Shown in pieces: positions 36,401 through 48,400 of a stretch of DNA of 64,000 nt. Every line of letters begins with the position of its first letter. Positions within the stretch are counted from its first letter, which is position 1. The stretch spans positions 175,439,868 through 175,503,867 of the forward strand of contig OX235279.1 in the NCBI GenBank assembly GCA_944472155.2. Direction: 5' to 3'. The translations under genes and the position numbers were made by a program. This DNA is from Trichobilharzia szidati (Eukaryota > Platyhelminthes > Trematoda > Strigeidida > Schistosomatidae). The notes under the pieces were generated by a model, which was not told the origin of the DNA, ran no database searches, and saw nothing but the letters and a program-made list of their open reading frames with translations.

Positions 36401-39400
36401 GAAAGACAGTGTGTTCGTTTTTAAAACTGACGAAATATGACTAGATAAACGGTCCGGAAAACTGAAGAATACGGAGTAGCGAAGGCAAACAGATACAAGT
36501 GGAAACTGATAGTGGCTTTCTTAAACAGTGGTTGACTAAGGAACTACAAATATTTCATTTGAATGTGAAAGGTTACCATCTATGCATAATCAGTACTCCA
36601 ACCGCGTAGGCTTTCTCAAAACGGTTGATAGAAATCTTATAGCGACGTAATATGAGTGGTTAGTTATCAACAGCCGACATGATTTTTGATGACATCTCCC
36701 AGAATTATTTAGTGTTCGCCTTTTGATAGTTAAATCATAAAATGGTTCGAAGCACGTTTAAAAACGGGCCATAGCCCAATTAATATATTCAGCTAGGTGG
36801 TGTTGAAGTAAACTTTAAAATTTCGAGTACCGAAGTTGAATTCCCTAAAGCATCCTTCGTGTACTGGGAAACAGGTTCTTGATATGAATAAGAAGTTGAG
36901 AGAAGTGCAGCATAAAACGTTCTGTTCAGATGTTCTGACACACGTTTACAAAACATTTATTTGTTGCAGGATTTCATGATGAGCTGACATCGGTTAGAGA
37001 ACCATTGGAAAACCGGTATGGAGTACTGGACAGCTGTTTCCGTTGGCCTAGTTTGGCACTCTTCATAAGTACTCACCCACCGCCGTGGTTTGAACCCAGA
37101 ACCTTCTGGTTACAAGGCGAGCTATCTCGTAGACCATTAAGCCACCGGGACCCGATCAAATTTCCAGTCCATGAATCCCCACTTCTGCCAGTTCACGACA
37201 TACCGCTACCGCTGGCAAATTTCTCAGGCCAGTATTTTTCCCCACGCACGACCTGCTGCACCCTACTTGTCGTAAATTGGTAGAAGTTAGAATTCATGGG
37301 CCATTGGACTGGGTCCCGTACTGGGTACGTACTGATGTGCGTCGGTGGCACATTGGTTAGGACTCTCGCCGACCATGCACATGGTCCAGGGTTCGATCCC
37401 CTGCCGTCGCACACCAGATATTTATGGTCTACCTGCAAAATTTCGGCTACCGATATCAAATGCTCAAAATTCCATACCTTTACCAAAATACGGTGTGGAA
37501 TCAAGTTGTAATCAAAAAAACAGAATGAAGAGTGGCAAGCTATGACGGAGGAAACAGCTGTCCAGTACTCCGTATTGGTCTCCAATGGTTCTCCAACCAA
37601 TGTCAGCTCATGATGAAATCCTGTAACCAATCAACCAAATCCCTACTAACCAATACTTGAAAAAATTTATTGATTCGATTTATGATGTTACCAGTTTACC
37701 CACCAAGTAGGTAGTCAGAAATCGGATAGTTTGAATTTTAGTCGGCTTCTTGAGTCAAAATCAAACCGGGTACACCGGCGCAACCAGCGCAACATCCATC
37801 CAGTAAACACTGGATCATTTAGATGTGGTTAGCAAACATTACTTGTTCATATGAGCTGGATAAAACTACCCAGATATTAAAAAGTCAAAACACCGCCAAT
37901 AATCTAATTGTCTATCCCTCTTTTAGTTAACAAACCAAGATGAATCAGGATGGATACGTTATCATTCTCTGAACACTGTTCGAAGTTTCTTATTGTACAA
38001 AAGCTTAGGAATAGACTTCTTTCAAATCAGTTCTCCTGAATAAATGTTGTTAACGTTTTCTTTGCATAAATAAGATCGTTTATTCTCCGGTACATATATG
38101 AACTCATGCTTTATTGACAAGTCAAGAACGTCAATATCTTGAGTTATGAAGTCTAATTTGACCGGAAACGGACTAAATCATGACACAGAGTTCTAAAGCA
38201 GCAAACTATACTTTCACACTATAGACTTCAGAATCAACTTATGTTGATTGTGGCTAATCAGAGAAGAGTATATGCATGATAATCGATTTTCACGAGGTAA
38301 TTATGAATTCATTTCCTGTTGACAGACTAATAAGGGTCATTACTTTGAACTTTTTCAAATATACGCGCTGATTCACATGATTATGAATGGTAGTTAACTA
38401 ATAAGCAACATATGACCTTATCCTAGTTATTCACGCGTCATATTTGCCTCTAATATTAAAATTTTTATTCTCAGTTTTTTCTTAGTGTGTGTATATATAT
38501 GCTCTTTATAGAGGTTTTGCGAGTGTTACATCGATAGAGTCGACCGTGAAGTTATTTGGAGACTACTTCAACACCATGGAGTGCTGAAGAACTCTTGCCG
38601 AACTCACTTAACACCCATTTGACATTGCCATATGTCAAGTGATCCACCATCGAGAGTGCGCCGAATCCTTTGGAGTGAATACAGGAGTAAGAAAAGACGG
38701 ATCACTGACGCCGACAATATTCCCAACTGTGGTGGACTCGATCAAGCAACAGACCATGCATAGAGTCGAAAAGACAGTAATACACTAGACCTGTGGGAAA
38801 ACTCCTGAAGATCTAGAATTCCCTGACCATTTATGTCTAGTGTCACACAAAGTCCATGACTTACAGGCGAAAACTAACAACTTGACAGAATAAGCCTGCT
38901 GCAAAGACAGGACTCCAAGTGGACATAGAGAAGACAGAGGTAAGGAAGATAGATACCTGGCGACCAACAACAATAAGCATCTGTCACTATTGATGGGTTA
39001 AATTTGGAGAAGATCACCCCCTTCACTTACCTAGTCAGTTTCGTTCCAAACAAAAGCGGTACAAATGACGACGTCAAAGCAAACCAGGATTGGAAACGTG
39101 AGGCATATCTTCGTTAATCTGAAATCAGTGTGAAAATCCACTGCAATCAGCACAAATAACAAGATTCGGATTTTTGACACTGATGTTAAGACAGTCAGTG
39201 GTTGTTTCTGTTTTAGATACTTGATGTATCTTGAAATGCATTTCAAACAGCTTGCTGGAGGCTTCTATCAACACACTGAAGATCAGCTGGCCAACAAGAA
39301 ACAATTAGCTACAAAATACCTCTGGGAACGAACAAACCAAGAACCTATTGATCAACAAATATTCCGAAGGAAATACAGATGGGTTGGACAAACGCTGAGC

Positions 39401-42400
39401 AGACTGCTAGATGACATCACACTCCACGCCATAGCTTGAGTGGAACCCGTATGTGAGACAACAATTAGGGAATCCAAGTGTGGTATGGTGATGAGATGTA
39501 ATGGGCAATCGCAAGGCCGGCTAATGAGTACCGTAGAGAATTGAACAAACTAGAGATGTGCTGTTGCAAAGCTACATTCGACTAGGAACTTGTGGGAACA
39601 ATAAAAATCGTAAAGTACATCTCAGCGCATCACAGTGTTAAACTTATGGCTGCACTGCAAACTCATCTTTCGAATTTCAGTTATAGTTTACAACTGACTG
39701 GCAACATCGGTTACTATTCTGACTGTCATTTTGCTAAACTTCTACAATTTTATAAAATTTTGAAAGAAATAATGTATAATATGACTGGTAATCTAAAACC
39801 CTTGAGTTGAACTTATCGTGAAACAGGTCACCAGTAAGAAACATTAGTTATCCCTCCGTGTAAAACATAAAATACATTCTCCAAAATTGTCTACCTATTG
39901 TAAAATGCAATGAAACAATAAAGGGAAGTTAAAAATTATTTAACTGAATTTTAAATTTTCCCGTCGATTGATTGAACCGAAGTGTTCGGTCTCAGGTTGA
40001 CATGTCGGCTTCTTGTGCAGAGGCTTAGACGATATCTGGGCATGTAATTCGAAGTTAATTGGGGGATAGTGACTAGAATTGAGATCCAGGATGCGTATTT
40101 CGTCCTACCTGGGACTCGTCATCTGGATTTTCTCGCATTCCCCAGTGAGTGATGATGATGTTCCCACCGAGGCTGGAACATTCTCATCAGTCAGTTTCGA
40201 TGATCTATGTCGTGAAAATCAGTGTTTCTGAGTAAAAATATTCGAATTTAGACATTTTATCATTATGAAAAAACTTATCTCCCTCCTTCTTTCCCGACAT
40301 CTGTGCAATTTTCTAATTATTTTCTCATGAATCAATTTTATCACCAGCCATCTGTCACTTAAACACCCTTCGTCAAAATAATTTATTTAAAGACTTATCT
40401 TCACTAACTGACTGACTGACTGATTTTCCCTCTCTCTCTCTATTTCTCTAACTAACTAACACTCATTTATTCAAAAGGGAAATACTGATTCTTTTAGATG
40501 AGAGCACATGTATTGTTGTAAGTAGGCGCTTTGTTGCTTCTTTGTGTTCATAATTTTATCTCTTATTTACACAGATAGCAAATGATGTTTCTCTGCATAA
40601 CAAGAAATAATAATTTATAGACGCCAGTAAACATAAATCCATATATATACACACACTCACACCCACACTCACACATACTTACAGAGGAAGGTGTACAGAA
40701 CATGCTACCTCTGTCGTCATCATCATCTATGGTTCGTTTGAAAAGATAAATTATCGCAGGCTAAAATGATGACATGTGTGTGTGTACAGCTTTTTACACA
40801 ATTAAATTGTTGAATCACAATCCTGGCGTGTTATCACTGTCAGCGCAAATCTACTGCGTGTCAGCATTGAAAAACAAAACAAAAATAATGACTATTTATT
40901 TACATTAGATTATAAATCACGTATACTATTACAGTTATTAGGAAGAAGATAGGAAGTGAGATGTGAAATGACCAGTGAAGGGCAATTCTTTGATTGAAGA
41001 CTGACTGGGTGTTATACGCCTAGTTCCTTGTTTGGTGTAGACTGACGGAACTCTATCATATAAAAGAAAAGAAGGCGTTCAGCGAAGAGACTCTTTTCGG
41101 CGAATTCATTCACTGAGCTGTACAATCGCATATGTATACAATTTCGTTTGTGTGTGTACATTAGATTTATAAAGTTTAGATAATTACGTAATATAAGTAT
41201 TATTTGGCTTGGAAACAAACGTTAAGATAGAAAATAAAATAGAATTGATAAAGTGAATTGGATGACGAAATACAATTGAGTATAATTCAGAGTAGGTCAG
41301 GTTGACAACAGTGTTAATGAGTGGTGGTTGGTGGGTGGGGGTGAAGAGAATTTAGAAGATATCTTGAAGTTCTTCAACAACCGCCACCCTGCGATTCAGT
41401 TCACACTAGAGAAAGAGTCTAACTCAAAGATATCTTTTCTTGACGTTCAACTAACGAGACGCCAACAAGACGGAACATTAAAAAGATCCATCTACAGAAA
41501 GCCAACGTGGAACGGACAGCTCACTAACTTCCACAGTTGGATGCCTCTATATACTTAACGAAACCTAATCCGTTCACTAAGCCACAGAATACGTAGAATT
41601 TGCAGCCTGGACACCATAGAAGATGAAATGAACACTCTTAAGAAAATCCTCCTTGAAAATGGCTATCCAGAGAGATTTATCACAAAATCAATGAAACCCA
41701 GACCAGAGAAGCCACCCACACCCAGTGCTCCAAAAAGACTTCTCTATATGAACCTACAGTTCAACGGAGACCAATCTACAGAAATTCTGAGAAATCAGCT
41801 CTCTCGTTCATTGAAGAAAACCTTCTTTGCAGCTGAATTACGACTGACGTTCTCCACGAGACCAATGATTCGCATGAACGTGAAGGATAAGCTACCGCCG
41901 TTGGCCTCATCTGTGTGCATCTACCAATTCACCTGCTCGTTTGGAGCCAGGTATATCGGTCGTACTCAGCGTTCGCTATCCAAACGCGTCAACAAACATT
42001 TACCTTCATCGTTTTATAAAGGAGAAAACCGATGCCCCCGCAGCTCGATCCTTGAACATTTGACCAACTCAGGACACCAAGTCAAACCCGAAATAAACTT
42101 CAAAGTTATCTACAGAATACAAGGCAATCTTGCTAAAAGTGTACGGATCAAACTTCTCCACATCGCAGAAGCAATGGCATTACATCTGCTAAATCCTGAA
42201 CTCTGCATACAAAAGAAATTGGCTCATTCATTGAATCTACAATGGACGTTATCTTTCTTAATTTCAGTCTTACTAATAGTATTATTTTGTCTTTTTCATT
42301 TTATTATTTCACATCTTCATGTATATTAGTCTCTACCCCACCCTTTTGTAATCTCTACCCTCATTAACAATGTTACTAACTTGACCCACGTCCAATTTCT

Positions 42401-45400
42401 AGTCAACTATATTACGTCATCCGATTAATTTACTTATTTTCAACTGCATTATTCTCTACCCCACCCTTATTTAATTTTTAACCACCACTCATTAACACTG
42501 TTGTCAACCTGACCTACTCTGAATTATACTCAATTGTATTTCGTCATCCAATTCACTTTATCAATTCTATTTTATTTTCTATCTTAACGTTTGTTTCCAA
42601 GCCAAATAATACTTATATTACGTAATTATCTAAACTTTATAAATCTAATGTACACACACACAAACGAAATTGTATACATATGCGATTGTACAGCTCAGTG
42701 AATGAATTCGCCGAAAAGAGTCTCTTCGCTGAACGCCTTCTTTTCTTTTATATGACTGAACTCTATCAGTTGAGTTTGTAATGTATTCCTACATGAAGTC
42801 AACCGTAAGCCGGAATAGCCCAATGGTAACATCTCTGATAGCAGCAGTGGGCGACGCTACTTCAAATCTCAGAAGGGAGATGAGTGTTCCTTTAAGGTTG
42901 CAGATACGCCTTGCTGACTGGAAAACGACAACAAACACATAGCACAAGGTGAGGCTGGGTTTCTTGGTTATTTCCTTCAACCACTTAATAAGTGTAATTC
43001 TAGTGAAACTTATGATCTTGAAGCCCACTATTGAGTTACACAATGAAACGAATTCAATAGTTTTATCTGATGGTTTTTATTAAGTTAAGCAAAATGGGTT
43101 CGTTCATTTCAGTTATTATCAACTGACAATTGGTTCAAACCTTATATATCTCAATAACTTACTATCAAATATTCGTGAGATGCTGCTCTTCTATATATCA
43201 TATCTGTTATTTGTTGACAGAAATTGTTAATGAAATACATGAATAGATATTCCCATTAAAAACAAAACATATCCATGAATAATAGATACCCTTTTAGGTA
43301 TCAGTGAAAAGAAGAAACGTGTACTGTGAAGAGGCTTATTCTCGGCGAATTCATCTATCTCTTCAGCTGTACAGTCACACTTATGCACAGTTTTCTCATG
43401 AAACAGAGTAGTAGCTAAAGTGATGACTTCTTCACTAACATCGTAGTTATTGTTAGTCAATGCGTAAAAGGAGCTGAATAAGCGTATTAGAATTACATAT
43501 TATGATGAATAATTTAATGACTGAGTTGTGATCGGGATGCACATCGGAACGAAGGAATAAACGGAATTACGTTTGAAAAGCCTGAGCTATGCATTATTAT
43601 TATTACTGTTGTTCCCTTGGGTTCCTAGTGGAACATAGGGCTTCAACTACACATCACCACTTGCTTCTGTCTTCTGCTGTACTTTTCACCTGAATCCATG
43701 TTAGTCCATACTGTTTCAACTCCTCTTCACACGATCACCTTCATGTCACCCTTGCACTGACGTCCCACTCACCGCTTCCCTTTCAGGTTCCACTCGAGTG
43801 ATGGCCTGACACGCGATGTCACCCAGCGGACTCCTCAGCGAGTGTCCAATCCATCTCCACTTTCTCCTGCATATTTGTTGGGCGATTGGTTCTTGCTTTG
43901 TTCGTTCTCATAGTTTCTTGTTGGTGATTCTTTCCGGTCATCTGATCTTGAGTATAGAGTGAAGACAGTAGTAGATGAAGTTCTGCAACTTGTTGGAAAT
44001 ATTCTTTGTGACCCGCCAAGTTTCTGATCCGTATAGAAGAAGTGACTGACTTGACGTTTGTATTGAAAATCCGAAGGCTGAGTGACGAAGATTTCCAGAT
44101 CGGTTTCAGGTTGATGAATGTGTTTCTTGCCTTCCCGATTCTCGATTTGACATCCTCGTCCGTTCCTCCTGTAGTTGAGACAATGCTCCCTAGCTAGATA
44201 AGTGAATGAATTAACCTCTTTCAAATCCCTACCGTTGATGGTGATTGGCGCTGGATGTTGCTGCTGCTGCTGTTGGTGTTGTTGGTTGGTTGGTTATTTT
44301 CATAACCTCCGTCTTGTCCATGTTCACCTGGAGTCCGGTCTTTGCTGCTTCTTCGACCAGTTTGTCGGTTTTCGCTTGTAAGTCTTCGATTTTTGTGACA
44401 TCAAACATAAATCATCCACGCCCGAAATCCAAGTCTTCTAGGTTCTTCACGTCGGTCCAGGATATCCCTGTCTTCTCGTTTTCCACTGCCTGACGCATAA
44501 TCCAGTCCACCACAGTTAGGAATATCATTGGTGATAATAAGCACCCTTGTCTGACTCCTGTGTTTACTCCAAACGCCTCGCTGAGTTTTCCGTTGTGGAT
44601 CGCTTGACATGTGCCGTTGTCGTACAGCTGTTGAATAAGGTTGATGAATATTTGAGGCACTTCGTAGTACTTGAGTAGTTTCCAAATTACTTCGCGTTCA
44701 ACGCTGTCGAAGGCCTTCTCAAAGTCTATAAAGTTGAGGTAGAGGTTTGATTGCCATTCCATGCTTTGTTCGATGATGATGCATAGTTTGGAAAACTATT
44801 CAACCATTTCCACCATCGTCGTAACAACCTTGTTGACTTCCATTCACCTGATTTTTGTTTACTTGATTTTCTAACTCCTTATAACTCTAAGTTAATTGGT
44901 CGATGGTGACTAGCAGTGGTGGAATCCAGGACAACGCGCATTTCGTCCTATTCGGGACTCGCAATCTGGATGTGCCTGGATTTCTAGGTATGTGTGATGA
45001 TGTTCCCACTGAGGCTCAAACCCAGTGCCTATAATTGCAAATGTCAAAGTGTTATCCACTAGACCACTTGCGCTACGAGATCGAGCACTTCAGTCCAATC
45101 AATCTACGGGAAAATCTAAAATTGAATTAAATCCTTATAGCTCTTGTAGTTATTGACAACTCTTCCATTACTCCAAATTTTCCTTCGTTCCGATGTGCAT
45201 CCTGATCACAACTCAGTTAATTAATTACTCATCTTAATACGGATTTCTAATACACTTATTCAACATTAACAACTATGAGACAACTCATCACTTTTGTTAC
45301 TATCCTCGTTTATGGAAGAAGAATTATGTATCAGGGCGACTGTACAGCTAAGTAGGAAAATGAATTCACCGGAGACGAGCCTTTTCGCTGAACTAGGTTT

Positions 45401-48400
45401 TTTCTTTTCGCACCACAAATATCCACAAAGTATGTATTTTCTGTCCAAGTATTATCCAAAATGATTCAAATTCTTAAAATAAAGGAAAGCAAGACAGGAA
45501 TTTGACCAGGTACTCTCAATGATGGTGTACTAATCTAGATTGAAACAGCCTACCGTATAGCGTATTCTTAATCTCATAAGCTGTACCAAAATGCCTATTG
45601 CCAAATTTAGTTGTAAAGGTGTAATAATTTCTTTCTTTGAATGAATAACTGGTGTTTAACAAGTTAAGAAACATAGGGAGTGTATATTTCTACATTAATA
45701 TTTTACCATTACGTACTTTTGATCATAGGGAATAAAAAGACAGTTGCAGCGAAGAAAATTTTCTTTTCGACGAAGTCATCATCTAGGCTGTACATTCGTG
45801 TATTGATATCAAATGGATGGGAAAGTTCCAGAATAACTTCCGGCTAGGGGTCAAATTAATAAAAATTACAATTAGGAATTAGAATGCCATAATAAACAGG
45901 GGGATGGGTAAAACTCAAACGAAGTAGCATAATAACTAAGAAGATTGACATTGTGCAATTGGGGTTAGAAATGTAGAAATAACAAAATATACAGGATTTT
46001 TGGATAAAAAAACTAGTGTGATGAATAACTGTTTATGCAATCAGGGATTAAATATGTAGAAATAGTAAAAGGACAAAATAAACAGGAAGTGTGGATATGA
46101 AAATATGGTAGTGTAGACATGAATAAACAGGAAGTTTAGATAAGAAAGGCGATGGAATGGTCATTACTAAAAAAAAATTTACCTGTTTATGATGGCGATG
46201 GCAGGGATAGGGGTTGGACATACTTATTTTGAATACAAAGTGTGGGTTTGAGGTTTTGGATGGCTAACGTCCCAGCTATGCCCAGATGTTTTGATTTCAC
46301 TCCCTTTGATTGGTTTGATTGAATCTTGTATATTACTTTGAAGGATTTTTCGAAAGGCGCTGAATGTCCTGAGTTGGCCAGATGTTCTGTATACACGTTT
46401 TTGGTCTCCTTTAACTAGCCAGGCTGGGTAGTGTCCGCGAACGCGTTTTCCAAGTTGGCGCATGGTACGGCCGATGAACTCAGCTCCACAAGAGCAAGTA
46501 AACTGGTATATGCACATTGAGGTGGCCCAATGCGACAGCTTGTCTTCCGCGTCCTTTTACATACTTTTGTAAACATTTGCTTGTTCAATGTCCACTCGAA
46601 ACTGTTCCCGACGTTGATATTTTTAAATTATTCCATCCCATTAAACATAATTTCATGCATATTTTGCTGGGATCATGCAAAAAGATTCATCGTGTGGTTT
46701 TTTTATCTCCTCTAATACATCCGATTTCGTTTCAACTAGCTGGATGATTCACAGTTGGCTATTCGCTTAGAGCCACTCACTTGGCATGTAGCACGAGGAT
46801 TGGTCGATTTCATGCAGGCGTATAAATGGAATCTTGTCGTCATGGTATACGATACACTGGTGCCTGGATCAGATGTTTTAGTTGAAGAGATAAGAACATT
46901 ACAGATAGAAAGAAGTGCACAAGATCATCCAAACTATTTTGAGTAAGTGTTATTCGAGGAAAACAGTTTCATGTCTGAGGTGTGTTTCTCATCTTGATAA
47001 TTTTAACTTCCCATTTCAGTAGTGATTACTGTATGCGGTTTGAAAACAACGTTCACATTGGGTAACTGTTTATTTTCACTGCTAAAAATGGTTAAGTATT
47101 GGTTTGTAGGGATTTGGTTGATTGGTTACAGGATTTCAACATGAGCTGAAATTGGTTAGAGAACCATTGGAAACCAGTACGGAGTACTGAACAGCTGTTT
47201 CTGTTGTCCTAGTTTGGCACTCTTCAGCAGTACACACCCAGCACAGTGGCTCAAACCCAGGACCTTTTGGTTACAAGGTGAGCTAGCTCGTAGACTATTA
47301 AGCCATTGGGACCCGATCCAATGGCCCGTGAATTCTAACCTCTGCCAATTCACGATATAGCGCAACCGCTAGCCAATGTCTTTGGCGAGTATTTGTCCTC
47401 ACACCCGACCTGCTGCACCCTACTGGTCACGACTTCCCACTAGAATATCGCTAAATCTCTGAAATAGTTTTCATCCGTCTACTTCACATCATTGTGACAG
47501 ATGTTCCATTCATTGTACTTCAGATTTACTAACGGTTCTCATGGTGGTTTAGCAGCTCTTCACAATGGCGTCTTTTCTGGTGTGGAACTTTCACCTTTAT
47601 TTTAGAAGTTGTGAGGAACTGCTCCAATTAAGTCAAAGGCTCTGAGGGCAGCAAATATGTCAGAAAGTCTACTAATTTAGATGCGAATCTTTGTCTCCTT
47701 ATCACTGAATTCTTCCATCACGAACTAGTCATTTGTATTTTATACTTTGACTAAATTCATGCAATGATTACCGTATTTCAAGGTTCTGTTGCTAATTTTT
47801 TACCCTATCGCATTTACGAGGAAATGGTCAACGAAAACAGATATAATATATGTGATTCTATTCGATAAAATATGTGCATATAACAGCACAATACCCAGTT
47901 TAGTCTTTTGTAATTAATCATGTCTAATCACGTTTCCAATCACAGGAACAGTACTTCCGTTACACAAAGTGGTCTCTGAGGCAGTTAGTCACGTGTGTTT
48001 GCGTACGGCTTAAATTATCATCACTACTTTAGTTACACATATAAATGTCCTTATTGCTCTAGCAGTAAGTCAGATCAACTAACCGTGTGATTCCATATTT
48101 TATTTCTACTACTGAATAACTTCACGAGAAGATTACCATTTTGCCTGTTAAACCAGTTTACAGTAAAAAAAAAAGAAGCCGCAGATGGCTGTGAGACGGA
48201 ATTTAGTGAGTTTATCAGGCTTCAGTAGAAATGTCATTTGAACACTTTACATACCCTGTCACTTGAACCATATGTAATATAAGGGGAGTAACTAAAAGGT
48301 TGTGTGCGTCGGTTGCACAGCGGTTAGGATGCTCGCCGACCATGCACATGGTCAGGGTTCGATCACTGAATGACGTACTCTTTATCATGCATAATAGATG

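Larger units (their letters stand above)
43285..45410. mobile_element. Pair of inverted Penelope-like element ends enclosing RTE and Sm-alpha
   Basis: 43300-43570 and 45165-45400 are inverted versions of one another, each with the terminal motif (GACTGTACAGC ... GAATTCxCCG ... CTTCxC) and the segment TTCCTTCGTTCCGATGTGCA. Between them sit an RTE (43588-44800) and an Sm-alpha repeat; no PLE coding remains. Confidence 0.65.
27413..46739 (+). other. Intron 1 of the receptor gene, 19,327 bp, GC-AG
   Basis: Donor AG|GCAAGT at 27412/27413; acceptor TTTCAACTAG ends at 46739. At least eight mobile element families lie inside. No extra exon with good splice signals and frame was seen, but a small one cannot be excluded. 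Confidence 0.7.

Noticed and set aside
36965..37290. ORFs on both strands across SINE-B as small genes
   Set aside because: They span the SINE head and hammerhead-like segment and recur wherever SINE-B occurs.
41628..42329. Host gene with GIY-YIG endonuclease
   Set aside because: Enclosed by PLE inverted ends and a target duplication; part of the mobile element.
44245..44493. 82-residue + strand ORF
   Set aside because: Antisense of an RTE LINE.
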